NCBI RefSeq assembly: GCF_030272615.1
Contig: NC_081412.1
Location: 144,256,247 to 144,320,246 of the forward strand
DNA from: Cryptomeria japonica
Taxonomy: Eukaryota > Streptophyta > Pinopsida > Cupressales > Cupressaceae
Length of the DNA stretch: 64,000 nucleotides
Direction: 5' to 3'
Under the pieces are notes generated by a model, which ran no database searches, was not told the DNA's origin, and saw only the letters and a list, made by a program, of their open reading frames with translations. The position numbers were made by a program, and so were the translations under genes. Every line of letters begins with the position of its first letter. Within the stretch, counting starts at the first letter, position 1. This document shows, in pieces, positions 1 through 9,737 of the stretch.

Positions 1-1701
1 GAGGAAGCAATTCAAATCAGAAACTCAAATGAGGCCTCAGACCTTAAAACATTACAAAATCAGACATGGAAATCAGAGATCAAGTCACCATTTTACCATC
101 ATTTAGGATGCATATTAAGATTGAGGGTTGGTCAAATCTGTCTATATCATATTTGTTTGATGCTGTCCTTGATTTTGCAGGCAATGCATGTAATGATGGT
201 GGATGCAAGTGAAAGAGCTCAAGCGATGCATAGGTTTGATAACCAGCAAGGCAGAGGAGGAACATCCCAAACATAACTTCATTAGCAAACAGCAGATTGC
301 AAGGAGAGAAGCACGAGATGATTGAATGATGGTGAAGAAGGACATCTCAGCAGCTTGTGGAGGTCAGGGCTCAAGGAAGGATATCAACATAGTCAATGTA
401 GATGTGCAACTCATGATCGGATGCAAGAATCAGCAAGATGGTGAAGGGGTCAAGATTCACTGGCATAGATAAGGAGGATCAGCTCCAAGATGACAACAGG
501 TGCAAGTGAAATGCAAGAATGTATGAACTTGAGGACTACAAGGATGAGATATTGATCAAGGATCAAGCATAAGGTGAATTTCCAAAGTGGAGAAGGCCGA
601 CTCAAATAAGGCTATGCAAGCTGAGGTGGCGACAACTCACCTCCATTCATCAATCAAGGTCAACATGTCCAAGTTCATCAAACTTGACTCATTCAAGAGT
701 GGAGCAAGTGACACATGTCACTTCATCAAATATTGTTTATCTTACCTAACCTCAATTCCTATTGGTTAGAATTCAATGCTGGACATGTGTCCTGAAATAT
801 AATTTAATCATTGGTCAAGCACTGCATGTTATGTAATGGGTGTAACAAACCCTAATTAGGATTCTTATCTTGTAATCTTGGCTATTCATTTGTAAAGGGA
901 AGTCTATAAAAGGCTTGCTCTCCTCATTTGTAAAGGTAAATAATGGCTAAATCATTAGCTATTAGAGTAGAGTAGGAGGAGAAGGCAGAAATTGTTGCCA
1001 AGCATGTAAATAAACATACTTTTCATTGAATCTATGGTGAATGGTGGTGTTTCTTTTGCATATTGAATGGTTTCTTGTTATATCCTCATGTTAGACGAAG
1101 TTCATTGATTGTGACAGAGTAATGTATGGATGTTATATAGTTCCTTGGTTCATACTATTTGTGGTTGCATGATTCTCAACTACAGTGCATAGTTAGCTTG
1201 AACATCAAAATGTGCTAAGTTCAATCATGGATATATTTATTCAAGTTGTGCACGTGTATTGGGTATTTGGATGAATGTTCATGATATGAAAACCTTTCAT
1301 TTCCCTTGGAAGATTGCATCGGTTTTGCATAGTTGTTGGCAACATGACAAAGAAAAGCACAGTTTAAGGAATGTGTCCATCTAAGCATGATCCAGTGCTA
1401 TCATTGATCTTAGGAGTAGATTAGATTTCTCTAAACTCTCAATCCCTTTTGTATTTTTTTTCCAATTCAAGTAAATTTTCACATTCCAGCAACATTCATG
1501 TTCAATGTAAGTCCCCTTTGTGATTCTAGCAATATCACATCCAACCATTGAGTTATCCACACGTCAAGACCTGACCGTAGAAACCTTGGTGTCACCTCGT
1601 ATGATCACATAGCCTAGCATTCGAGAGGATTTTGTTTAAGAGAGGATAAAATACTTGGTATTTTATTCTGTGTTGCATAGTGTCATAAAAACCACATCAA
1701 C
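1..1701 (+). mobile_element. 3' portion of F-family unit, copy i (truncated by window edge)
   Basis: No protein is recognisable here. The stretch 840-1075 matches F copies at 23010-23330 and, inverted, at 16900-17140: the CAAACCCTAATTAGG block, a TATA box, 'CTCCTCATTTGTAAAGG', and 'AGAGTAGAGTAGGAGGAGAAGGC'. It ends near 1701 in the family's ending (bursts of GATAAAATACT...GGTATTTTATT, then CACATCAAC). The 5' end lies outside the window. The end base reads CATCAACG where the other copies have CATCAACA, so the exact terminus is uncertain. Confidence 0.6.
904..913 (+). promoter_or_regulatory. TATA box of F copy i
   Basis: CTATAAAAGG, with a telo-box-like AAACCCTAA about 50 bp upstream. The same arrangement recurs in F copies ii, iii and iv, so this is probably the U3 promoter of the family. 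Confidence 0.5.
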
Positions 1702-3952
1702 GAGCACTATGTCTGTAATTTGATCTGCATTTGCTGTTTTATTTTCACTATCAATATCCACCATATATTCAATCTTCCAAATTCTCAAGTTTTAATTGTC
1801 ACTAAGCTTACCCTTAACTTATCACTACTCCATTGTCTTCAAAGGTTTGAGGGTTTCTGTTAGCCCCTAATATCTTAATATTCTGAGTTGAGAGTTCTAA
1901 TTTAGTTCTAATGGTAGTAGCATTACTTGTTATCAGGATTGATTAGGCAAACCCAAATTATGAATGGAATTCAATAACCTGAATTTTAACTTGGAAAAAC
2001 CTGAGAAACAAAAAAATGTTAACATCTTAATAAAATTGGGAAAAGTTGCCATTTTTTATAATTTCTTGTCAAACAAAGTGTGTAGAGATAGAAAATTGAA
2101 ACAAACATAAATTCTAAGATGTGAAAGATGGAATTTGTTCATGATTTTTTCTGATTATGATGATTACCTTGTTTCGAAGTTAAAAGTTTGAACATAGACT
2201 AATTACAGCTTAGTACTTATAAATAGATCATGAAATTACAAAGTAACAGAACACAGCATATGACGTGGTACATTAAAAGGCAATTAAATTGATGTTGAAG
2301 CTCCAATGTCCTGGTTCAACAACATTTGGTTGCAGCCATGGTCTTCAAATACCTCCTCCAAAATGGCAAACCCTCATTGCCCATTGATGGCTGATCACCT
2401 TTGGTGATTCATTTTGATTCGAGATAAATCTTATCAAGTTATGGGTTGATCATCCTTGAGCTTGCCTGATATTGTGAAGGCATATGTTTGCGATGTCTTC
2501 GTTTGTACAAAATGCAATAAATTCAAATTGATTGCAAATTAGCAAGCTACTACTGTAATAAGATTGGTGCCTTGACTTGTAGGTTGTGGTGAACAAATGT
2601 CAACTGCTTTTGGGTCAAGTGCTTGTGGTTTTTTGAGTGTATTTCAAATACATTCCAAGTACATTCACATTATGTCCTAGTACTAGTCAGAATCCATTGA
2701 CTTATCATTCCTATCTCACTTTTGATGGGAGTAATATATTATATCTCTTTATCTTTTGTCTGATTAATAATTTTTTTCCTTAGAAAGGTTTGATTTAAAA
2801 TCATTTGCATCACCATGTTTTGCATCACGATGCCATTCTCACATTGGTTTAACATGTATGTATCACATTGGCTCAACTTCAAATCACATTTGTTGAGGTA
2901 TTCATTTGTGTCTTTTACTTTTGTCATTTAGAAATCACTTATAACCAAATTGTCTATCAATCAATTTCAACCTAAACATATATGCCACATTGTTAATTCT
3001 AAATCCATAAATTCCATGGATATTCCATACATACGTTCACCAACACGAATCCTTTTATTAACACCTTGTTGGTCACAAGTAAAATGCTTAATTGAACAAA
3101 ATAAATAGCCATAAAATATGATGTTACTACAAAATCTATGGCTAGTTTTTGTTACATCATATACCTGTTAATGGAGAAAGAAACATACACACGTCTACTT
3201 GCTATATCAAATGGTGTAATTCGGCAAACTTATAACAACACAATCAAAGATGAAACAAAAGATTTACTATAGTGAAGCCCAATGCAGGTGAAAACTCCAG
3301 CAAGTGAATTGTTAAAAGCAGTTTTTACAAGCTGATCCCTTTGCAAGGGCCACCAAAACACTGTACTAGAATCCTTTTGCTGGTAATTTACTGCTCATAC
3401 AACTACACTCTCTCAAGAAACACGCTTCCTTTAATTGTCAGTAACTCTAAGACAGTAATATTGCTATGCATTTTGAAGCAAACTGCTATATCTCCTATCA
3501 CCTAAGTGAGTCCAACTTACCAAGTTCTATCATGAATCTCCATACATCTCCATAGGTTTTAGCTCAAACCAAAGTGGTCTATTTATGCTTGAGGAGGAAC
3601 ATGAGTTGACAAGTGGGAACAAAATGCCTTCCAAGAAAGGTCAGTTGTTATTGTCCTGTGGGATGTGATTGAGAACAATCAAACCTGTCATTTATGTATA
3701 GCCCCACCGCAACAAGGTTGACAGCATTTGAACACAGTATCTACACTTTTCCTTCCTTTGTCTTTCCTTTTCTGTGTCTGAGCCTGCCAAGACATCCACT
3801 CACACTGTAAGAAATGATTCATTCAACTTTAGATCACACCTAACCAAATTGAAAGGAAGGATTTCAAGTTTGGCATGCAACATGGGCTATAATTGCTTTT
3901 TGCTCTGCTGAACAATAACCTGGGCTCTGTATGCTGCATCTTTGCAATCCAA
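1702..3952. other. Decayed repeat-derived sequence, no gene seen
   Basis: AT-rich with no ORF above about 60 codons. The block 3001-3125 (AAATTCCATGGATATTC... to AATGCTTAATTGAACAA) is repeated in diverged form at about 11114-11239, so this is old repetitive DNA. The block ends at the insertion point of E1; bases 3948-3952 (TCCAA) are E1's left target-site duplication. The sequence resumes at 9738. Confidence 0.5.
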
Positions 3953-4229
3953 TGTTATCGGGAAAAAGTGTATAGTTAGTAATGTTAATTATCAATAGTT
4001 AGTTAGCCGACGGGTAGGTAGTTGGAGTCGCGACGGTTGGGTCGCACCCCTTCGGCAGTCATATATTGTACCACCTCCGGGTGTTAGAGGACATGTAATG
4101 TTGGCGACAGATATAATAGGAACATCCTTTGACATTAATGGAAAGCTTATTCTGGTACTTCTTTTATATTTGCATTGTACATTGCTGTTCGATTTCTGTA
4201 TTCTTCCTGTTTACCCAGTGAGGTAAACA
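3953..4229 (+). repeat. E1 5' LTR
   Basis: Begins TGTTATCGGG and ends GAGGTAAACA. It reads identical to 9456-9732. A TATA-like CATATATTG lies at about 4062. The block GTCGCACCCCTTCGG is shared with the E2 LTR. Confidence 0.93.
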
Positions 4230-4231
4230 TT

Positions 4232-4245
4232 TGGCGCCGTTGCCG
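4232..4245 (+). other. E1 primer-binding site (tRNA-Asp type)
   Basis: TGGCGCCGTTGCCG, two bases after the LTR. It is complementary to the 3' end of plant tRNA-Asp, the primer used by several plant Ty3/Gypsy lineages. E2 has a weakened version (TGGCGTCATTGCC). Confidence 0.8.
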
Positions 4246-4341
4246 ACACGAACTCAGGAACGGAAGACACGGATGGCGCATAGACACAATGGGCCTACCC
4301 GTTGGTGAAGTAAACCCGGAGAACCGACGACAGCAAAAGAC

Positions 4342-7300
4342 GTGTTGTGTTTTGATTTATGTGTGGAGAAACATGAAATTGTACCACAATTAATGCCCAA
4401 TTTACTGAATAAAGACAGAAATAAGAAATTAGAAACCGACGAGTGGGAGGCTGCGCAGAAGGCTTTGATTCTGGAACAACGTGTAGAACGTAGACGGAGG
4501 CTGAGGCAACTTGCCGAAGGACGACCTGCCGAAGGGTTGCCCGAAGGGAACCAAGGAGGTGTCACGGAAGGTGCAGAAGCCGAGGGGAATTTCTACGCGT
4601 TGCCAGACTACGGTAGAGCGAGAAGCCTTGAAGAGTTTCTGGAGGAAACTAGGTTACGGAGAGAACTAGTTGAAGAGACTCGAGATCGGTTCAAAAACTT
4701 ATCTCTCACGCCACAAAGGGAGGATCACCGAAGGGAGCCGGGCACGGGTGACGACGAAGTGCCACAAAGGGAGGATCACCGAAGGGAGCCGGGCACGGGT
4801 GACGACGAAGTGCCACAAAGGGAGGATCACCGAAGGGAGCCTGGCACGGGTGACGACGAAGGGGAAGTTAACCGCACGGTAGGTATAAGGCAGAACACTG
4901 TACCTTCGGTCACCACCACAGGAGACATCAGCGGCATCGGAGGAAGTAACTGCACGGTAGGTACAAGGCAGAACACCGTACCTTTGGTCACCACCACAGG
5001 AGGCATCAGCGGCATCGGAGGGAGCAGCACCGGAGGGCAGACACAGCCACAACCACCTCCAAGTAGACGATTTCCATCAATGGCGACCAAACAGAAGTTA
5101 CCCAAATTCAACGGGGATAGCAAAGATGATCCTGCACGGCATTGCCGTACATGCGAAACCATCTGGACAGCCAACGGGGTGACTGACCAGGATGAATGGA
5201 TGAAGCAGTTCCCCGCCACACTGAGAGGAGTGGCTATTGACTGGTACGCAGACTTGGATAAAACCAGTGTAACTACGTGGGATGAATTGAAGAAGGCATT
5301 CGAGAAGGAATTCCGGCTTCTTCGGGATGATAACGAGATAGTTTCCGAAATCTACGGAACAAAGCAAGGGAAGAAGGAGACTGTACGGGCGTACGGGCGT
5401 CGACTAAAAGAGTTAGTCGGGAAAATGGAAAGCCAACCGGCCGATGGCTTGAAGAAGAGGTGGTTTGTCGAGGGTTTGAACCCTAAGCTACGACGGAAGA
5501 TGAAAATTGTGCCTCCAACATCCTACGACGACGCATACAACCGGGCCATGGACCTGGAAAGTGAAAATAAGACGGCCAAAAAGAAGAAGAATAGATCTTC
5601 ATCATCATCTGAAGATGATGACACATCGGAAGAAGAGAGTAGTAGTGACGAGAAGCCGAGGAAGAAAGTCACAGCCCTTCAAAAAGATATGGAAAGGATG
5701 TTAAAAGAATTTAAGACAATGAAGGGGACTACAAGTAAGGACGATGAACTATGGTGCACGGAGTGTAAGGAGAGCGGCCACACGAAAGGTGCCTGTCCCA
5801 AGAAGGCATTCTGCGACATCTGCCAGATTATGGGGCATTCTACGAAGGAATGTCCATACAATCTGAAGGCACGTAACCAGCAAGTGCTCTTTGCGCAGGA
5901 GCAGCCATCCACATCGGAGGCAAACAATAATGCATCATCTGGAGGATACCGGGACAACAGACGCGGCGGTGGAAGGAATAGCAACAATACCAATAACGGA
6001 AGCCGTCTCCAGTATGACGCCAAGGGCCGGCCAATTATCCAATGTAGGGCCTGTAATCAGTGGGGGCACTTCGCCCGTGATTGCACGAAGGAAGCCACCC
6101 CTCAGCACCTCTGCCGTTGGTGTGGGCCAGGCGACCATGAGGACGCAAATTGCCCGCAGGCAGGGGTGAATCTCCTCAACATTGAGAAGGCTGAGAAGAC
6201 TGGTGAGAAAGAAGTATTGGCGATCACCCGCGCCCAGACGAAAAAAGCCACTTATCCCGACCCCCGTACGGAGAAGGAGAGATTACGGGAGGCAAAGGCC
6301 AATATTGAACGTGAGATGACAACCGAACGACGGGACAACGAGGTGGCGAGTACATCATTCCGTACGGAAGTGGAAAATAACATCATTGGGCAAATATTGC
6401 AGATGGAGGTGCCGATAAAGGTAAAAGACCTTCTAGACTCTATGCCACAATTGAGGACTGCCATCCTCACCAATGTGCAAAGCACCGCATCGTCGAGTGC
6501 ACCACAGGTAGGGGTTCCCGCCACCGCTACGAAGAGTACACCACAGGTGGAGGTTTCCGTCAGCCCTTCGACTGACCCGATGTTACTAGCCTTGAGCAGT
6601 GGTAGACACCCAGCTGTGGTAGAAATGGGTATCTGTGGGACCATTCTGAAGGACACCATTGTGGACGGTGGATCTGGGGTGAATGTACTACCAGAAGAAA
6701 CATGGAAGCGGCTGGGGAAGCCCACCCTGTGGCCACCCACATTCAACCTGGTGGGAGCGGACCAACACGGCATTAAGCCACTCGGCCTGTTGATGGCCCA
6801 ACAAGTGACAATTGGTACGCAACCATTCTTGTTAGATTTCGTGGTCATTCCCTCGAAGAAGAAAGGCTATGACGCCATCCTGGGGAGAGTGTGGTTGATC
6901 AACGCAAGGGTAAACCACAACTGGAAGAAAAATACACTTTCCATGGAGAAGGGAGGGCGAAAATATACCATTGACCTACACACCCAAAATGTCGGCGAAG
7001 AGCTCGCCTCTTCCGACTCGGAGGACTCTAATAAAGGGGAAGGGGGTCCCGATGAAAGTAAGGGCAAGAACGCGATGGAGCCGAACAGTGAAGGGGTGCT
7101 AGAATTGGAGGGATGTTCTGAAGATGAGAGATGCTCACTTAACGGGCTCTTCCATTGGCAGATGGAAGATTACGAAATGTTCCAAAGCTACAGGCTCGAA
7201 GTAGAGGAACCAGAGCAACCAACAGAGGTGTACCTGCCGGAATACAAAGAATATTGGAAGGGAGACGCCCCAAACCCTGGCGACGTAAATAATCCGAAGA

Positions 7301-7680
7301 GTGTCGGCACCGATTGGAACCCTGTGTGGAAGGCCGCAGCCTTCAAAATCTTTATTATCCTTCTTCTTCTTATGTACGGGAAGGAGGTCGTGGTCCCTGT
7401 AGAATTTGTGGTTCCAGGTCTTTCAATGACCAGTGAAAATAGATTGGCCACCAACGGGTACAAATTGAAACCTTACCACGCGAAGCGCGCAGGGGACCCG
7501 AGAGGCCAGATAGACACTCGAGAGTCCGGAGGGGGACCCGAGAGGATGGAAGGAGACTCGAGAGGCCGGGCAGGCGACTCGCCAGGTATAGGACCAAAAC
7601 AGGAGACTGTCGAGCGAGGAAAACCGAGAAGGATGAAGGGCAATCCCAGAGACACGGGACCCGAACAGACGACTTTCTAA
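4342..7680 (+). CDS. Gag-protease polyprotein fused to an integrase C-terminal remnant
   Basis: This 1112-aa frame is open without a break. In order: a charged N-terminal part; two tandem-repeat blocks (residues about 124-174 and 177-228); a retrotransposon gag core (about 250-400, with WYADLDK and FEKEFRLLRDD); an acidic Ser-rich linker; four CCHC zinc knuckles (472-485, 491-504, 568-581, 591-604, all CX2CX4HX4C); and an aspartic protease with DGGSG at 775 and ILGR further on. The final part has a hydrophobic run (about 1001-1013) leading into YGKEVVVPVEF and KLKPYH, which look like the end of a Gypsy integrase. RT, RNase H and the integrase core are missing, yet the frame stays open. ATG 4342 is the first in-frame start; similarity to E2 begins at LMPNLLNKDRNK, so Met18 (4393) may be the true start. 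Confidence 0.88.
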   Translation: MLCFDLCVEKHEIVPQLMPNLLNKDRNKKLETDEWEAAQKALILEQRVERRRRLRQLAEGRPAEGLPEGNQGGVTEGAEAEGNFYALPDYGRARSLEEFLEETRLRRELVEETRDRFKNLSLTPQREDHRREPGTGDDEVPQREDHRREPGTGDDEVPQREDHRREPGTGDDEGEVNRTVGIRQNTVPSVTTTGDISGIGGSNCTVGTRQNTVPLVTTTGGISGIGGSSTGGQTQPQPPPSRRFPSMATKQKLPKFNGDSKDDPARHCRTCETIWTANGVTDQDEWMKQFPATLRGVAIDWYADLDKTSVTTWDELKKAFEKEFRLLRDDNEIVSEIYGTKQGKKETVRAYGRRLKELVGKMESQPADGLKKRWFVEGLNPKLRRKMKIVPPTSYDDAYNRAMDLESENKTAKKKKNRSSSSSEDDDTSEEESSSDEKPRKKVTALQKDMERMLKEFKTMKGTTSKDDELWCTECKESGHTKGACPKKAFCDICQIMGHSTKECPYNLKARNQQVLFAQEQPSTSEANNNASSGGYRDNRRGGGRNSNNTNNGSRLQYDAKGRPIIQCRACNQWGHFARDCTKEATPQHLCRWCGPGDHEDANCPQAGVNLLNIEKAEKTGEKEVLAITRAQTKKATYPDPRTEKERLREAKANIEREMTTERRDNEVASTSFRTEVENNIIGQILQMEVPIKVKDLLDSMPQLRTAILTNVQSTASSSAPQVGVPATATKSTPQVEVSVSPSTDPMLLALSSGRHPAVVEMGICGTILKDTIVDGGSGVNVLPEETWKRLGKPTLWPPTFNLVGADQHGIKPLGLLMAQQVTIGTQPFLLDFVVIPSKKKGYDAILGRVWLINARVNHNWKKNTLSMEKGGRKYTIDLHTQNVGEELASSDSEDSNKGEGGPDESKGKNAMEPNSEGVLELEGCSEDERCSLNGLFHWQMEDYEMFQSYRLEVEEPEQPTEVYLPEYKEYWKGDAPNPGDVNNPKSVGTDWNPVWKAAAFKIFIILLLLMYGKEVVVPVEFVVPGLSMTSENRLATNGYKLKPYHAKRAGDPRGQIDTRESGGGPERMEGDSRGRAGDSPGIGPKQETVERGKPRRMKGNPRDTGPEQTTF
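4711..4863 (+). repeat. Three 51-bp tandem repeats inside gag
   Basis: Units start at 4711, 4762 and 4813 and are nearly identical. Each encodes 17 residues (EDHRREPGTGDDE plus linker) and keeps the frame. E2 has one unit here. Confidence 0.95.
4870..5025 (+). repeat. Two 78-bp tandem repeats inside gag
   Basis: Units start at 4870 and 4948 and encode 26 residues each (TVG.RQNTVP.VTTTG). In-frame and diverged at only a few positions. Confidence 0.9.
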
Positions 7681-7804
7681 GACATCTAAATTAGGAGAAA
7701 AAAAAAAAAAAAAAAAAACACCGTACGGTCGTATGACAGGCGACCATACGGTCAAAAAATAATAATTTAAAAAAAAAAAAAAAAAAAAAAAACGAAGGAA
7801 AAGA
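7681..7804 (+). other. A-tract spacer after the E1 ORF
   Basis: Two long poly(A) runs (about 7700-7719 and 7769-7791) flank CACCGTACGGTCG...CGACCATACGGTC, a short inverted repeat. A third A-run is at 8332-8354. The matching E2 segment (58965-59050) keeps the same order. Confidence 0.7.
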
Positions 7805-8075
7805 GACCACCGTACGGTGGCACCACCAACGATGGACACCACCGTGCGGTGGAAGCCACCGATGGTGGAACCCACCGTGCGGTGGCACCACCGAAGGTGG
7901 AAGCCACCGTGCGGTGGCACGGTGGCACCACCAACGATGGACACCACCGTGCGGTGGAAGCCACCGATGGTGGAACCCACCGTGCGGTGGACACCACCGT
8001 GCGGTGGCACCACCGAAGGTGGAAGCCACCGTGCGGTGGCACCACCGAAGGTGGAGCCCATCGTGCGGTGGAAGC
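7805..8075 (+). repeat. CCACC/GGTGG hairpin array
   Basis: The region is built from CCACC-N3/4-GGTGG units. One is the perfect 14-bp palindrome CCACCGTACGGTGG; about eight others read CCACCGTGCGGTGG or close to it. CCACCGATGGTGG and CCACCGAAGGTGG alternate with them. A block of about 70 bp is duplicated (about 7816 and 7920). Six-frame translation gives His/Pro/Trp-rich ORFs on both strands; these are artefacts of the repeat. Confidence 0.9.
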
Positions 8076-8099
8076 CGCGAAGGGCCGCGTGGGCATAAA

Positions 8100-8225
8100 G
8101 CCGCCTACCGAAGGGAAAACCGCCGAAGGAGATAAAAAGCTACCGAAGGGAAAGCCGCACATGCCGAAGGAGATAAAAAGCTACCGAAGGGAAAGCCGCA
8201 CATGCCGAAGGAAGAAAAGCAGCCG
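8100..8225 (+). repeat. CCGAAGGG short tandem repeats
   Basis: The unit AAAAGCTACCGAAGGGAAAG with CCGCACATG is repeated about every 46 bp, with further scattered CCGAAGGG motifs. Nothing coding is apparent. Confidence 0.7.
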
Positions 8226-8514
8226 AAGGGAAGACAATCACCGCACAAATGCAGAAAGAACCAATTACACCGCACGAAGTAGGGAAGTCACCGCACAATT
8301 GGAGGTGGTATGGCGGGACATTACAGTGCCTAAAAAAAAAAAAAAAAAAAAAAACGACGACGGATTGAAAAATGATTCGATGACATCTGGAGCCTGGACA
8401 CTGAAAATATTGGAGTGTAGAAGAAGGGTTTTTGACATCATAAAATATCACAGAAATGCAGTGCGCCATGGACTTTCATGGGGTTCTGAAGGTTGTAAAT
8501 TGGTGTTGGCGGCG

Positions 8515-8706
8515 GGGGCGCTGCCCCTCGACCCCGCCCTGTACTGCGACAGGGAGCGCACCTGGGGCGCTGCCCCAGGACCCCGCGAGGGGCGCTGCCC
8601 CTCGACCCCACGGGGGCGCTGCCCCTCGACCCCGCTGGGGCGCTGCCCCAGACCCCACGGGGGCGCTGCCCCTCGACCCCGCTGGGGGTGTTGCCCCCAG
8701 ACCCCC
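8515..8706 (+). repeat. GC-rich tandem array (GGGGCGCTGCCCC)
   Basis: About six units of 26-28 bp with core GGGGCGCTGCCCC and CTCGACCCCGC, each able to form a short hairpin. The base composition differs sharply from the AT-rich surroundings. From 8707 to 9444 I see no further feature. Confidence 0.8.
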
Positions 8707-9444
8707 AGTTTATTTTGGAGCTACAGAATACCACGGGAAGTGTTGTGCTTGTCCGTACTGTGAGAAGGAAGCCTGCAGCTAAGCATTGGCGGGAATGTCA
8801 TAAGCCGTAGAGGGAGACGGATTTGGAGGTTGGGAACAAACAGAGTTTGAGGGAAGGCATTGCAGGTCCGCACAGTTGTATGACACCAGGGAGTTATTCA
8901 GTTCAGTTTTTAGCCTTTGGGGAGTGTGATGGAGGATTTGAGGTGTCTCCTAGCATTTGTGCCAGCGGATTGTGGTCACCTCCAGGCATGACTGGTACGC
9001 TTTGAGGAACTCGGAGGATGTCTCGGCAGGACGTGAGGTTGCCGTGGTGGATGCATAGAGGGCTCGGGAGGAGCTGACCACCAGGTTGGAGGCAATAGTC
9101 GCGTGAGACTTAGTTCAGCGTACCCAGGAGTTGGATGCCGGGAGAGCAGCACGGGTGGCTATCAAGGACAAATTGGCTAGGGAGACCATATCAATTGAGT
9201 AGCAGTGGGTGGAAGCTGAGACTGAAAAACGTGTTTTGCAGACAAGTTTGGGTTAGGCACAGGAGGATTGTGATGGCCAAGGAAGCCATATTGGTGAAAT
9301 CCGCACTTGAGCATTGGCTGGTAGCAGAAAAGGTTTTCCGGCGAGGACACAGCAAGTGTATAAGATCTGGGCCCGACTAGCGTCAGTCGTTCCTGCCATT
9401 CATCTCTATTTTGTATTAAGTCGTCGGAGTCGACTTCTTTTCTT

Positions 9445-9455
9445 GGGGGGGATGA
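9445..9455 (+). other. E1 polypurine tract
   Basis: GGGGGGGATGA sits immediately before the 3' LTR and would prime plus-strand synthesis. Confidence 0.75.
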
Positions 9456-9732
9456 TGTTATCGGGAAAAAGTGTATAGTTAGTAATGTTAATTATCAATA
9501 GTTAGTTAGCCGACGGGTAGGTAGTTGGAGTCGCGACGGTTGGGTCGCACCCCTTCGGCAGTCATATATTGTACCACCTCCGGGTGTTAGAGGACATGTA
9601 ATGTTGGCGACAGATATAATAGGAACATCCTTTGACATTAATGGAAAGCTTATTCTGGTACTTCTTTTATATTTGCATTGTACATTGCTGTTCGATTTCT
9701 GTATTCTTCCTGTTTACCCAGTGAGGTAAACA
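9456..9732 (+). repeat. E1 3' LTR
   Basis: 277 bp, reads identical to the 5' LTR, and is followed by the target duplication TCCAA. Confidence 0.93.
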
Positions 9733-9737
9733 TCCAA

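Larger units (their letters stand above)
3953..9732 (+). mobile_element. E1: intact non-autonomous Gypsy-type LTR retrotransposon (gag-protease only)
   Basis: Both ends are clear: TG...CA LTRs of 277 bp that read identical base for base, flanked by the 5-bp duplication TCCAA (3948-3952 and 9733-9737). An Asp-tRNA primer site follows the 5' LTR and a purine tract precedes the 3' LTR. The 5.2-kb interior has one open frame (gag plus protease plus an integrase-tail remnant) and a 1.8-kb non-coding tail with hairpin arrays and GC-rich repeats. There is no reverse transcriptase, RNase H or integrase core, so the element must borrow them. Identical LTRs mean a very recent insertion. E2 (55027-59576) is a diverged relative with the same gene content. 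Confidence 0.93.

Noticed and set aside
7330-7400. Envelope-like transmembrane protein in E1
   Set aside because: Only one short hydrophobic run, with no signal peptide, leading straight into integrase-tail motifs; better explained by the deletion junction.
7423-8162. Minus-strand ORFs of 131-212 codons over the E1 tail
   Set aside because: They translate the CCACC/GGTGG repeats and A-runs and have no codon pattern or homology of their own.
8438-8782. GC-rich ORFs around 8500-8780
   Set aside because: They arise from the GGGGCGCTGCCCC repeat on both strands.
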